The translations under genes and the position numbers were made by a program. The notes under the pieces are model-generated. The model made no database searches. It had not been told where the DNA came from and saw nothing but the letters and a program-made list of their open reading frames with translations. DNA of 64,000 nucleotides from Pseudomonadota bacterium (lineage in GTDB: Bacteria; Pseudomonadota; Gammaproteobacteria; Acidiferrobacterales; Acidiferrobacteraceae): the NCBI GenBank assembly GCA_021794275.1, contig JAJYRD010000071.1:1-64000 (forward strand), given 5' to 3'. This document shows positions 1 to 13,428 of the stretch, piece by piece (within the stretch, counting starts at the first letter, position 1; each line of letters begins with the position of its first letter).

Positions 1-312
1 AAGCGCGACCGTGACCTGGGCGACAAGGAACGGTTGTCGCTCCCCGGCTGGACATCGAACGACCCCGAACTCGGTGAGGCGTATAGGCTCAAGGAAGTGT
101 TCTACGGCATCTATGAAGGCATGGGTAGTGCTGACCAAACCTTGGCCCGCGACGTGGCTTGGCACCGGGGAGATCGTACGGCATTATGCGGGGAGTCAGG
201 GGACCCGGCAAAAGCCGCGCAAAGGCAAGCAGCCTGCTCGACCCTTCCTGGCCTTACGGCCCAGAGGAAGGGGGATGCGCGGGCACATGTTCAACACGGG
301 CGAGGCTCATAG
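1..312 (+). pseudogene. Possible remnant of an ISL3-type transposase (C-terminal part of the DDE domain), truncated by the window edge and degenerate downstream
   Basis: Frame 1 from base 1 reads KRDRDLGDKERLSLPGWTSNDPELGEAYRLKEVFYGIYEGMGSADQTLARDVAW, resembling the 'L...P.L..AY.LKE.F..IY' stretch of ISL3 transposases; similarity is lost after about base 170. Confidence 0.4.
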
Positions 313-413
313 AGGAAGGCAAGCTCTGAGCCTCTCTCCATAGCCAAATCCGGATACCCCCAATAAACATGCCGTGGCGCTCGCTCACGCCCGCAAGGCC
401 TGCGCCGGCCCCA

Positions 414-800
414 TCAATGAAGTGTCCGTGGGATGCTCAACGTGAAGGGCGGGATGTCCGCGTCAAAGCAGGTTCCGTCGTCCGCCACCATCTGATAGCT
501 GCCACGCATGCTTCCAACGGGGGTTTCTATCATCGCGCCGCTCGTGTACTCGAAGCTCATGCCCGGTTCCAGGTAGGGTTGCTCCCCGACCACGCCATCG
601 CCGCGCACCTCCTGAACCTTGTTGTTGGCGTCCGTTATGATCCAGTGGCGCGTCAGGAGTCGGGCCGGCACGGTCCCAGTATTGGTGATCGTAATCGTGT
701 ACGCGAATACATAGCGATTGGCCTCAGGGGCCGATTGATTGTCCAGATAAGCGGTCTTCACGCCTACCTCGATACGATGCGCGTCTTTGCTCATGTCCAA
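414..800 (-). CDS. apaG: ApaG protein (Co2+/Mg2+ efflux-associated, DUF525 domain)
   Basis: 128 aa; [31 protein letters not shown]...[24 protein letters not shown] is characteristic of ApaG; adjacent to apaH. Confidence 0.95.
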   Translation of the reverse strand: MDMSKDAHRIEVGVKTAYLDNQSAPEANRYVFAYTITITNTGTVPARLLTRHWIITDANNKVQEVRGDGVVGEQPYLEPGMSFEYTSGAMIETPVGSMRGSYQMVADDGTCFDADIPPFTLSIPRTLH

Positions 801-803
801 ACC

Positions 804-1619
804 TCAGGCCCTGCCACCGTCGCAGGGTATCGAAAAAAAATGGGAATCCTCGAGCCGCAAGGCGGTAAGCGTGCCTCCCCAGAGGCAGCCGCTGTCGAGG
901 CAGATGGCATTTCCGAAGGTATGGCGACCCAGGCTCGACCAATGACCAAACAGGATACGCGTTCCTTGGCTTAGGCGGTTCGGTGCCTCGAACCACGGGA
1001 CGAGCCCAGGAGTCTGGGTTCCCAGGGGACCTTTGTCGCGCATATCGAGCCGTCCCTGGGAGTCGCAGTAGCGAATGCGGGTCAACGCGTTCGCTATGAA
1101 ACGAAGCCGCTCAGGACCTGCGAGTTCGGGGCTCCAGAGGTCGGGAAGGGGGCCGTAGAGGCTCCCCAGCGCGCGACATAGGCCGGGTCCTCGCAGCGCC
1201 TCTTCAAGTTCGGCCGCCCGTGCCCGCGCCTCGTGAATATCCCATTGGGCTGGGAGGCCTGCATGCACCATGGCGACGCCCCGTTGTGTGTCATGATACA
1301 GGAGGGGCTGCTTTCTTATCCAGTCGAGGAGTTCGACGCGGTCCGGTGCCGACAGTATCGCCCCCAGTGTGTCATCTTCGCCGATGCGCCGCGCGCCGCA
1401 TGCGACCCCCAGCAGATGGAGGTCGTGATTGCCGAGCACGATCACGGGATCGGTCAGCGCACGCAGAAACCGCAGGGTCTCTAAGGATTCTGGGCCGCGA
1501 TTGACGAGGTCGCCTGTGAACCATAAACGGTCCACGCCGTCTCGGTAACGAATGTGCTCGAGAAGGGCCTTGAGGGACCGAAAGCAGCCCTGCAGGTCGC
1601 CTATAGCGTAGGTGGCCAT
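804..1619 (-). CDS. apaH: Symmetrical bis(5'-nucleosyl)-tetraphosphatase
   Basis: 271 aa; [21 protein letters not shown]..., WFTGDLVNRGPESLETLRFL, VLGNHDLHLL metallophosphatase motifs. Confidence 0.95.
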   Translation of the reverse strand: MATYAIGDLQGCFRSLKALLEHIRYRDGVDRLWFTGDLVNRGPESLETLRFLRALTDPVIVLGNHDLHLLGVACGARRIGEDDTLGAILSAPDRVELLDWIRKQPLLYHDTQRGVAMVHAGLPAQWDIHEARARAAELEEALRGPGLCRALGSLYGPLPDLWSPELAGPERLRFIANALTRIRYCDSQGRLDMRDKGPLGTQTPGLVPWFEAPNRLSQGTRILFGHWSSLGRHTFGNAICLDSGCLWGGTLTALRLEDSHFFSIPCDGGRA

Positions 1620-2566
1620 GGGGTGCTCTTCAGAAAGGAGTCTGTGGCCCGCACGAGTGCGCTTGTGATACCGGGCTCGCTCGCCGAATGAGCGGCGTCA
1701 GCCACGACCTCCAGCGCCGCATCTGGCCATGCCCTGTGGAGGTCCCAGGCGCTGCGCATGGGGCAGATCAGATCGTATCGCCCCTGCACTATGACCCCCG
1801 GGATCCCTTTCAAGCGATCTGCATCCGCAAGGATCTGATCTCTGCGCAGGAAGGCGTCGTGCATGAAGTAGTGGCATTCGATGCGCGCGAGCGAGAGCGC
1901 CGTGTCGCTGCGGCCAAAGAAGTCGACGACGTCCTTTTTCGGGCTCAGGTTGGCCGTACGACCCTCCCACAGGGCCCACGCGTGCGCGCAACGCCGCCGC
2001 TCGTCTTCGTCGGGGCCCGTAAGCCGGCGATAGTAGGCCCTCACCATGTCATGTCGTTCGGGTTCCGGTATAGGGGCGACAAAGTCCTCCCAATAGTCGG
2101 GGTAGACCCAGCTTGCGCCCTCCTGATAGAACCAGCGGATCTCTGCGTTCCGACACAAAAAAATACCGCGCAGGATGAGCCCCAGAACCCTCTCCCGGTG
2201 GGTCTCGCCATACACGAGCCCGAGCGTTGCGCCCCACGAACCGCCGAACACGAGCCAGCCCTCAATCCCAAGATGCTTCCGTATGGCTTCCATATCGCCC
2301 ACAAGGTCGCCGGTGGTATTGCCGGCGAGCTCTGCGTGCGGCGTCGAGCGCCCCGCGCCACGCTGATCGAAGAGGACGATGCGATAGTGTTCGGGATCGA
2401 AGAATTGCCGATGGTAGGGTTCGCAGCCTGCGCCTGGTCCGCCGTGAAGAAACACCACCGGCAGGCCGTGGCGATTGCCGCACTCCTCGACGTGGAGGAT
2501 ATGGGGGGGCGCCACCGCGATCCGGTGTTCCGCGTAGGGCTTGATGGGTGGATAGAGTGTGGGCAT
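1601..2566 (-). CDS. pip: Proline iminopeptidase (alpha/beta hydrolase)
   Basis: [18 protein letters not shown]..., [50 protein letters not shown]; start set at MPTLYPP. Confidence 0.93.
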   Translation of the reverse strand: MPTLYPPIKPYAEHRIAVAPPHILHVEECGNRHGLPVVFLHGGPGAGCEPYHRQFFDPEHYRIVLFDQRGAGRSTPHAELAGNTTGDLVGDMEAIRKHLGIEGWLVFGGSWGATLGLVYGETHRERVLGLILRGIFLCRNAEIRWFYQEGASWVYPDYWEDFVAPIPEPERHDMVRAYYRRLTGPDEDERRRCAHAWALWEGRTANLSPKKDVVDFFGRSDTALSLARIECHYFMHDAFLRRDQILADADRLKGIPGVIVQGRYDLICPMRSAWDLHRAWPDAALEVVADAAHSASEPGITSALVRATDSFLKSTPWPPTL

Positions 2567-2652
2567 GCAACTCCGCATTATACCGGCCTCGCGGCGACAG
2601 GCGAAGCGACGCTGGTCTTGGCTGCGCCCGACGTGTATCCTTGCGCGCTCCC

Positions 2653-4229
2653 ATGTCCTCCCACGCGACAGAGATTGCCCGGCGGCGAACCTTTGCGATC
2701 GTCTCGCATCCCGACGCCGGAAAAACGACCCTGACCGAGAAGCTTCTGCTCTTCGGGGGCGCTATCGTGCTCGCGGGCGCCGTCAAGGGGCGTAAGGCGG
2801 CGCGTCATGCCACTTCGGACTGGATGGCGCTCGAGCGCGAGCGCGGCATCTCCGTGACCTCGTCAGTAATGCAATTCCCCTATGGCGACGCGGTGGTCAA
2901 TCTTCTCGACACGCCTGGTCACCAGGACTTTTCGGAGGACACCTATCGAACGCTTACCGCGGTCGATTCCGTACTCATGGTGATAGATGCGGCCAAGGGG
3001 GTCGAGGCGCAGACCGTGAAGCTCCTCGAGGTGTGCCGGATGCGCAACACCCCCATCATCACCTTTGTGAACAAGCTGGACCGCGAAGGCCGGGAGCCGC
3101 TTGAGCTGTTGGATGAGATCGAGCGTGTCCTGGATATCAGCTGCGCCCCGGTCACCTGGCCGCTCGGCATGGGTCAGCGCTTCCGCGGGATCTGTAGGCT
3201 CGCACAGTCCGAGGCGCGGCTCTTACCGCAGGGCCGCAGCGAACGCATCCGGGAGGAGCGCGTGCTCGCCTTGAATGATCCAGAGCTGAGGGCCATCTTG
3301 GGCGACGAGCATGAGCGGATTCTTCAGGAGATCGAGCTTGTGCGTGGGGCCGCCCCTCCCGTGAACGTCGACTCTTATCGCGCCGCTCGCCAGTCCCCGG
3401 TGTTCTTTGGGTCGGCGCTCAATAACTTCGGCGTCCAGGATTTGCTGGATGCCTTCATCGCGCTCGCCCCGCCCCCTTTGCCGCGGCCCACCGTAAGTCG
3501 GGTGGTTGCGCCCGGTGAGGAGGCGTTTTCCGGCTTTGTCTTCAAGATCCAGGCGAACATGGATCCGCAGCATCGCGACCGCATGGCCTTTATCCGTATC
3601 TGCTCAGGCCGCTATCGGCGCGGCATGCGCCTTTATCACGCGCGGGAGGGGCGCGAGATCAACGCCGCCAATGCCCTGACCTTCCTCGCCAATGAACGGT
3701 CCATGGCCGACGAGGCCTATGCAGGCGACATTCTGGGTTTACCTAATCACGGCACGATCCGTATAGGGGACACCTTTACCGCGGGCGAGGATCTGCGCTT
3801 TACCGGGGTTCCCAATTTCGCGCCGGAGCTCTTCCGACGCGTGGTCTTGCGGGATCCCCTGAAGAGCAAGGCATTGTCGCGGGGGCTGGAGCAGCTCACC
3901 GAAGAGGGGGCGACCCAGCTCTTTCGGCCGCTTGCAGGTCACGAAATGATCCTAGGTGCGCTCGGGGCCCTGCAGTTCGAGGTCGTGACCTACAGGCTGC
4001 GCAACGAGTATGGGGTGGAGGCGGATTTCGAGCCGGCACCGGTCGTTGCTGCCCGCTGGATCGAGGCCGACCCGGGTACGCTCGACGAGATGCACAAGCG
4101 GCTCGCGGGCCATCTTGCGAAGGACGCGGACGGCGCGCTCGCCTATCTCGCGCCGTCACGCTCGCACCTCGACCTCACCGCGGAGCGCTTCCCCAAGGCC
4201 CGCTTTCACGCCATACGCGAGCAGGCCGC

Positions 4230-4233
<4 letters not shown>
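2653..4233 (+). CDS. prfC: Peptide chain release factor 3
   Basis: [31 protein letters not shown]...[13 protein letters not shown]...[16 protein letters not shown]; start set at ATG 2653. Confidence 0.95.
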
Positions 4234-6044
<1,811 letters not shown>

Positions 6045-6185
6045 AGGGACGCAGGGGGAAAGAGGCGCGCAGTATATAGGCAACACCAGAGGTGATGCTA
6101 TAAGGGCGACGCTCGGTTGGGTGTCGGACCGGCGCATTGTACTGGCCTCCCCGGTCCGGGGGAAGAGCGGGACGTGAAAACTCCG

Positions 6186-6437
6186 CTAGCGTCGCATAAA
6201 TAACGCGCCCACGACAGTCCCGAGGACCGCCCCCAAGATAAGGCCGGCCGCCATTTCATTGAACGAGCGTTCGGCAAGCGGAATCAGCAGGCGGTTCAGG
6301 CCGTGCAGGTTGGAGCCGCGCGTGAGCACGATCGACAGCGGCAGCTGCTCCCCGAAAACGTCAGACGGTCGCAGCAGAAAGCCCGTCAGGGCGCCGGCGG
6401 TCGCGAAGACCGCCACGAGGGGTGTCACAATCTTCAC
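6186..6437 (-). CDS. Small hypothetical membrane protein
   Basis: GTG start, VKIVTPLVAVFATAGALTGFLLRP...AAGLILGAVLGTVVGALFMRR with two hydrophobic segments. Confidence 0.5.
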   Translation of the reverse strand: MKIVTPLVAVFATAGALTGFLLRPSDVFGEQLPLSIVLTRGSNLHGLNRLLIPLAERSFNEMAAGLILGAVLGTVVGALFMRR

Positions 6438-6505
6438 ATCGTCTCCTCCGCTCGAGCGGGACCAAAAGTACATCATTGCCCGCAGCCGAACGCAAGGCGC
6501 GCTCC

Positions 6506-6533
6506 TTGACAGATACATACCGGTTGGTATCAT
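6506..6533 (+). promoter_or_regulatory. Putative sigma70 promoter (TTGACA-N16-TATCAT) overlapping an inverted repeat ATACC-GGTT-GGTAT, candidate TetR autoregulatory operator
   Basis: TTGACA 6506-6511, TATCAT 6528-6533, palindrome 6517-6530, directly upstream of the TetR-family gene. Confidence 0.6.
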
Positions 6534-6539
6534 GGACCC

Positions 6540-7139
6540 ATGGAGCTCGTACATGTCTCTGACGAAACCCGCAGTCGGCTACTGCAAGCGGCCTTCGCCG
6601 AGATCTATCGCCAGGGCTTCCAGGCGGCGGGGCTTGCGGCGATCCTGCACGACACGGGGTTTACAAAAGGCGCCCTTTATCACCATTTCCCGAGCAAGCA
6701 CGCACTCGGTCTTGCGGTCATAGACGAGGTGATCCAGGGCCGGCTCGCGGAGAACATATTCCGGCCTCTCGAAGCTGCGGAAGACCCCTACGAGGCCTTG
6801 CTCACCCTCCTCGATCAGCGCGTGCGCGGCGTGGACGATGAGACTATCAAATGGGGTTGTCCGCTGAACAATCTGGTGCAGGAGATGAGCCCCATCGACC
6901 CCGATTTCCGCGAACACCTATCCGCCATCCTGGCGCGTTGGCAAGACGTCATGCACGCCGCCCTCGCCAAGGCTCAAGCACAGGGTCGCGTTCGTGCGGA
7001 CGTCGACTGCGAGGCCGCCTCGCTCTTTTTGGTGGCCGCCTGGGAAGGCTGCTGGGGTATTGCCAAGAGTCGCCAGTCGGCAGCGGTCTTCCGCCAATGT
7101 CTGCGCGAGCTTCAGGACTACGTCCACGGATTGGCGTAG
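6540..7139 (+). CDS. TetR/AcrR family transcriptional regulator
   Basis: 199 aa; N-terminal HTH RLLQAAFAEIYRQGFQAAGLAAILHDTGFTKGALYHHFPSKHALGLAVIDE. Confidence 0.9.
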   Translation: MELVHVSDETRSRLLQAAFAEIYRQGFQAAGLAAILHDTGFTKGALYHHFPSKHALGLAVIDEVIQGRLAENIFRPLEAAEDPYEALLTLLDQRVRGVDDETIKWGCPLNNLVQEMSPIDPDFREHLSAILARWQDVMHAALAKAQAQGRVRADVDCEAASLFLVAAWEGCWGIAKSRQSAAVFRQCLRELQDYVHGLA

Positions 7140-7184
7140 ACCATTCGCCCATGACCCCGTTCTTTCACCCGAGGAGCTCATCTC

Positions 7185-7718
7185 ATGACCTTACTGACCA
7201 CGCAAACCCCCGAGGCTGCGACCGGCGCCGTCGCCGAGACCTATGAGGCCGTTGCCAAGCTCTTTGGTCGCGTCCCCAATGCCGTGCAGTTTTATAGCAG
7301 CAGCCCCGCGCTCCTCACCCAGCAATGGGATAGCATTCGCTACTACCGCAATCACCCGGCTCTTTCCGCCGCACTGCTGGCGTCGATCCGCATGCTGGTA
7401 TCGAAGAACAACGACTGCGAGTATTGCGTGGGTTTCAACGAGGCCCTGCTCATCAACGCGTGCGGCCAGACGCCCGATGAGGTAGCGGCCACCAAGGAAG
7501 ATCCCAAGGCCACGCCATTGGCGGAGAAGGACCGCGCGATGTTGCTCTTTGTTTTGAAGGCCATGGCCACGCCGCATGCCGTGAGTGCGCCCGATCTCGA
7601 TCACCTGCGCGGGCTTGGATGGACGGATGGCGACATGCTTGACGCGGTGGCCCACGGAGCGCGCAACACGGCAGTTGACATCCTCTTCAACACTTTCAAG
7701 ATTGAGCGGGATTTCTGA
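7185..7718 (+). CDS. Carboxymuconolactone decarboxylase / AhpD-like family protein
   Basis: 177 aa; NDCEYCVGFNEALLINACG CxxC region and AhpD-like fold sequence. Confidence 0.75.
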   Translation: MTLLTTQTPEAATGAVAETYEAVAKLFGRVPNAVQFYSSSPALLTQQWDSIRYYRNHPALSAALLASIRMLVSKNNDCEYCVGFNEALLINACGQTPDEVAATKEDPKATPLAEKDRAMLLFVLKAMATPHAVSAPDLDHLRGLGWTDGDMLDAVAHGARNTAVDILFNTFKIERDF

Positions 7719-7955
7719 TCGCGGATATTACACGACCGCTTGCCCTGAGGCCGCGACCCCTCGCCCGTCGGGATGGATGGCCTTCCCACCAAAAGCGTGG
7801 GTGACACAAGACTTGGGGAATCACGACGAGATCACAACGGCGCGGACGGGACGAGGGAGCGAGGATGGGATCGCCTCCGTTGCAGGCGTTCCGTCCGGCC
7901 TATCAGTCGGATGACGAAATCCACTCGCGTCCCGACGGTCGCCTGGGCCCAGTGC

Positions 7956-8597
7956 TTAGGCCAGCAATTTTGCGAGCACCGCCATCGTCAATGCGAGATT
8001 GAATCCGACCATCCAGCGCAGGAGGGAGATTTGGGCATTTGTGGCTTGCAGTGCCTGCCATATGTTCGCCATCTCCCGACGCACGTCGGCAAACTCCCGC
8101 GCCACCGCCTCCTTGAACTCACCCATCTCCCGACGCACGTCGGCAAACTCCCGCGCCACCGCCTCCTTGAACTCACCCATCTCCCGACGCACGTCCGTGA
8201 ATTCTTGCGCTACCGCCTCCTTGAATTCCCCTATCTCCCGACGCACGTCGGCAAACTCCCGCGCCACCGCCTCCTTGAACTCACCCATCTCCCGACGCAC
8301 GTCCGTGAATTCTTGCGCTACCGCCTCCTTGAATTCCCCTATCTCCCGACGCACGTCGGCAAACTCCCGCGCCACCGCCTCCTTGAACTCACTCGTTTCT
8401 TGGTGAGCATCGGCGAATTCCTCCGCCACCGCCTCCTTGACCTCGTTTTTTGCCTCGACGACGTCAAGCTTGGTCGCCGTGAGGCTGTTTACGGCGTCGT
8501 AAAGGGCGGCCGCCTGCGTCTCCGCCTGCTCTTGGGTGAATCCGACACCCCGCAGCCTTTTGGCATACGCTAATGTATCGAGCATTTCCCGACCCAT
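7956..8597 (-). CDS. Repetitive coiled-coil protein with C-terminal transmembrane helix (DUF1640/CCDC90-like)
   Basis: MGREMLDTLAYAKRLRGVGFTQEQAETQAAALYDAV..., six 18-aa EFKEAVAxEFxDVRREx(G) repeats, then ISLLRWMVGFNLALTMAVLAKLLA. Confidence 0.75.
   Translation of the reverse strand: MGREMLDTLAYAKRLRGVGFTQEQAETQAAALYDAVNSLTATKLDVVEAKNEVKEAVAEEFADAHQETSEFKEAVAREFADVRREIGEFKEAVAQEFTDVRREMGEFKEAVAREFADVRREIGEFKEAVAQEFTDVRREMGEFKEAVAREFADVRREMGEFKEAVAREFADVRREMANIWQALQATNAQISLLRWMVGFNLALTMAVLAKLLA
8077..8400. repeat. Six near-perfect 54-bp tandem repeats (plus a degenerate seventh unit to about 8454) inside the coiled-coil gene
   Basis: 'cgacgcacgtc' recurs at 8077, 8131, 8185, 8239, 8293 and 8347; units alternate as A A B A B A, giving a 108-bp higher-order repeat. 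Confidence 0.95.
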
Positions 8598-9122
8598 TTT
8601 GTGGATGCTCCGCAAGTGTAACGCGCGCCACCCGTCCTCACAAACAGAAAGGGTTTGCAAGGCCTCTCGCTCGCCCGGCGCGCGACAATGAAAGCTTACC
8701 GGGCTCTCCGGTCGGAAGGAACCCGGCGTTTCGCGGGATTTAAGGTAAGGGAGTCCACGCTACCCGAGTCCCGCCACGCCACGATATCAGCGCTGCTGGC
8801 TGACGGATCCGTGAGCCAGGCGCATGAGTGCTCGGGGCTGGCCGCAGGAGCAAGCCTGCCGTCTCGCGACACGCGCGTCTTATGTGGTTACGACCGCGCC
8901 CAATATCGATGCGGGCGAGCCCTTGCGTCCGGTAAGCGTTTTGCGAATCGCGTGGAGGCTCGGCCACGCGCCTGAAGCGTGCTGGCGATCAAGACGGCCG
9001 ACGCTATGCGGCATGGTGGTCTTGTCTTGGAGAGGGCGTGCGGCTCACGTCCACATCCGATGCAGTATCTGCGGCCCATGGGGACTGATCCCTGGCGCGC
9101 GCAGTTCCGATTCAGGATGGGC

Positions 9123-9968
9123 TTACAATCCGAGACGCTCCCAGATGATGCTGGAGGCGGCGGCCTTGTTGAGGGTGTAGAAGTGGAGCCCCGGGGCGCC
9201 GGCGGCCAAGAGTTCGGCGCACAGCGCGGTGGTGACGTCGAGGCCAAAGGAGCGTATCGATTCGGCATCGTCGCCGAGATCTTCCAGTCTCCGACGGATC
9301 CAGCGCGGCACTTCCGCCCCGCAGGCCTCGGAGAAGCGCAGCAGTTGGCGATGATTCGTGATCGGCATGATGCCGGGCACGATCGGGATCGCAAGCCCCC
9401 GCGCCTCGCAGGCGTCGACGAACCAATAGTAGGCGTCGGCGTTGTAGAAGTACTGGGTGATCGCGGAATTGGCGCCGGCCTCGACCTTTTCCTGGAAGTG
9501 CCTGATGTCGTCCTCGGCGCTTGTGGCCTGGGGGTGCACCTCGGGATAGGCGGCCACCTCTATGTGAAAGTGGTCTCCGGTCTCCGCGCGTATGAAGCGC
9601 ACGAGTTCGGAGGCATAGCGGAAATCGCCGGGATCGACCATGCCCGAGGGCAGGTCGCCGCGCAGCGCTACGATATGGCGCACGCCGAGCGCCTTGTAGG
9701 TGCCCAATATCTCGCGAACGCCCTCGCGCGTCGAGCCGATGCACGAGAGGTGCGGGGCGGCTGCCTTACCGCGGTCCGCAATCTCGCGGACGGTCTCAAG
9801 CGTCCGTTCCCGCGTACTCCCCCCGGCCCCGAAGGTTACCGAGAAGAATCGCGGGTCGAGTGGCGCGAGCTGCTCCAGGGCGGCGTGGAAGGCCGCGCGC
9901 GCCTCCTCGCTCTTTGGCGGAAAGAACTCGAAACTGAAGACCCGCCCGTGGCGCTGTTGCGACTCCAT
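9123..9968 (-). CDS. metF: 5,10-methylenetetrahydrofolate reductase
   Basis: FSFEFFPPKSEEARAAFHAALEQLAPLDPRFFSVTFGAGGSTRERTLETV and ITQYFYNADAYYWFVD. Confidence 0.95.
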   Translation of the reverse strand: MESQQRHGRVFSFEFFPPKSEEARAAFHAALEQLAPLDPRFFSVTFGAGGSTRERTLETVREIADRGKAAAPHLSCIGSTREGVREILGTYKALGVRHIVALRGDLPSGMVDPGDFRYASELVRFIRAETGDHFHIEVAAYPEVHPQATSAEDDIRHFQEKVEAGANSAITQYFYNADAYYWFVDACEARGLAIPIVPGIMPITNHRQLLRFSEACGAEVPRWIRRRLEDLGDDAESIRSFGLDVTTALCAELLAAGAPGLHFYTLNKAAASSIIWERLGL

Positions 9969-9971
9969 CCT

Positions 9972-11285
<1,314 letters not shown>

Positions 11286-11294
11286 GTCTCTCTC

Positions 11295-12479
11295 CTACCG
11301 CAGGGACTGGACCTTCTTGCCTTCGACCGCCGCGCGCAGGGCGTCGGCCTTGTCAGTGCGTTCCCACAGGAACTCGCTCTCGGTGCGCCCGAAATGGCCG
11401 TAGGCGGCCGTTTTCGCATAAATCGGGCGCAACAGGTCCAGGGTTTGGATGATGGCCTTGGGTCGCAGGTCGAAGTGCTCGGCGACCAGTTCCGCGATGC
11501 GGCTGTCACTCACCACCCCGGTCCCAAAGGTCTCGACCCGGATCGACACCGGTTGCGCCACCCCGATCGCGTATGCGACCTGGATCTCGCAGCGGGCGGC
11601 CAGTCCCGCGGCCACGATGTTCTTGGCGACATAGCGGCCGGCATAGGCCGCTGACCGGTCGACCTTGGATGGGTCTTTCCCGGAGAACGCCCCTCCCCCA
11701 TGGCGCGCCATGCCGCCGTAGGTGTCGACGATGATCTTGCGGCCCGTGAGCCCGCAGTCTCCGACTGGGCCACCCACCACGAAGCGGCCCGTCGGGTTGA
11801 TGAAGTAGCGCGTCTCCTTCTTGAGCCAGCCCTCAGGCAGCGAGGGCTTGATGATCTCCTCCATGACCGCTTCCTTCAGGTCCTCGTAGCTCACCTCGGG
11901 GTCGTGCTGCGTGGACACGACGATGGTGTCGATTGCGGCCGGGATGTCGTTCTCGTAGCGTATGGTCACCTGGCTCTTGGCATCCGGCCGCAGCCAGGGC
12001 AGGCGCCCGGAGCGGCGTACCGCCGCCTGTCGCTGCATGAGCGTATGCGCGAAGGTGATGGGCATGGGCATCAGCGTCTCGGTCTCGTTCGTGGCGTAGC
12101 CGAACATGAGGCCCTGGTCACCCGCGCCTTGCTCCAGGTCCAGGCCCTCGCCTTCGTTGACCCCTTGCGCGATGTCTGGCGACTGCTTGTCCATGGCGAC
12201 CACCACGGCGCAGGCGTCTCCATCGAAGCCCATGCGCGCGTCATAGCCGATGCGCCGTATGGTCGAGCGCGCGATCTCGGTGAAGTCGACGATCGCTTTG
12301 GTGGTGATTTCCCCTGACAACACCACGAGCCCCGTATTGACGAGCGTCTCGCACGCTACGCGTCCATGGGGGTCCTGCGTCAGTACGGCGTCAAGCACCC
12401 CGTCCGAGATTTGGTCCGCGATCTTGTCGGGGTGACCTTCGGATACCGACTCGGACGTAAAGAGATAGGTTTTCGACAT
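11295..12479 (-). CDS. metK: S-adenosylmethionine synthase
   Basis: [33 protein letters not shown]..., [32 protein letters not shown]. Confidence 0.97.
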   Translation of the reverse strand: MSKTYLFTSESVSEGHPDKIADQISDGVLDAVLTQDPHGRVACETLVNTGLVVLSGEITTKAIVDFTEIARSTIRRIGYDARMGFDGDACAVVVAMDKQSPDIAQGVNEGEGLDLEQGAGDQGLMFGYATNETETLMPMPITFAHTLMQRQAAVRRSGRLPWLRPDAKSQVTIRYENDIPAAIDTIVVSTQHDPEVSYEDLKEAVMEEIIKPSLPEGWLKKETRYFINPTGRFVVGGPVGDCGLTGRKIIVDTYGGMARHGGGAFSGKDPSKVDRSAAYAGRYVAKNIVAAGLAARCEIQVAYAIGVAQPVSIRVETFGTGVVSDSRIAELVAEHFDLRPKAIIQTLDLLRPIYAKTAAYGHFGRTESEFLWERTDKADALRAAVEGKKVQSLR

Positions 12480-12647
12480 GATGGCTCCCGGTGTTTTAGG
12501 GTGAGGTCCTTAAAGAAAGTGAGATTACGCCGAAATCGGGCGAGGGCTAGTTTGCTAGAAACCGACACCATAACATAGCTTTCTCGTTAAAAGACAGTCG
12601 GCGACCGCGTTTTTGGCAAGACGCCGCCTAACGGCTAACATACCCGG

Positions 12648-13394
12648 ATGTCGCCCATTCCCCCAAGGCCATTGTTGAGATTGACAGGCCAGGCAATTTC
12701 TGATTACGCGATGATTCGCGAGGGCGATCGCGTGTTGCTCGGCGTGTCTGGTGGCAAGGATAGCCTGAGCCTTCTGCACGTGCTGCGTCACTTGCGGAAA
12801 AAGGCCCCCGTGGTCTTTGATCTCGGCGTCGCGACCGTAGACCCGGGGATAGAGGGCTTCGACCCGGCGCCGCTCATACCCTATATGGAGACGCTCGGCG
12901 TCCCATATTTTTACGAGCGGCAGGCCATCGCCGATCGTGCCCGGACCACGCTCGGCAACGATTCGTTCTGCAGCTACTGTTCGCGCATGCGGCGCGGGAC
13001 CTTGTATCGCGTCGCGCGCGACCACGGTTACAACGTCTTGGCGCTTGCCCAGCACCTCGACGATATCGCCGAATCCTTCCTTATGAGCGCCTTTCATGCC
13101 GGGACCTTGCGCACCATGCGCGCCCATTATCGGATCGACGCCGGGGATCTGCGCGTCATCCGGCCGTTCGTCTACGTCCGTGAGCGTCAGCTCCGCGATT
13201 TCGCGCGAAACGCCGCGCTGCCTGTGATCGCTGACAACTGTCCGGCGTGTTTCCGTAAGCCGACCGAGCGGGCCGCGATGAAGGCCCTTTTGGCCGCCGA
13301 GGAGTCGCGGCACAAGGTGTTGTTTCGCAATCTCCTTAAGGCCGTGCGTCCCCTGCTCGGTACCGTCGAATCCTCTGACGTCGCCACGCCATGA
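12648..13394 (+). CDS. ttcA: TtcA-type PP-loop tRNA thiolation enzyme (tRNA 2-thiocytidine biosynthesis)
   Basis: PP-loop VLLGVSGGKDSLSLLHVL; CSYCSRMRRGTLYRVARDHGYNVLALAQHLDDIAESFLM. Confidence 0.88.
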   Translation: MSPIPPRPLLRLTGQAISDYAMIREGDRVLLGVSGGKDSLSLLHVLRHLRKKAPVVFDLGVATVDPGIEGFDPAPLIPYMETLGVPYFYERQAIADRARTTLGNDSFCSYCSRMRRGTLYRVARDHGYNVLALAQHLDDIAESFLMSAFHAGTLRTMRAHYRIDAGDLRVIRPFVYVRERQLRDFARNAALPVIADNCPACFRKPTERAAMKALLAAEESRHKVLFRNLLKAVRPLLGTVESSDVATP

Positions 13395-13428
13395 CCGACG
13401 CGATCCGGTTCTGGCACAATGCGCGCCC

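Noticed and set aside
8077-8454. CRISPR array
   Set aside because: Contiguous 54-bp repeats without spacers, in frame in a coding sequence; no cas genes.
8598-9122. Small ORFs in the 525-bp gap between the coiled-coil gene and metF
   Set aside because: No family resemblance or ribosome-binding context strong enough to call.
12480-12647. SAM or SAH riboswitch upstream of metK-ahcY-metF
   Set aside because: No recognisable riboswitch core could be read; only short inverted repeats. An Infernal/Rfam scan would decide.
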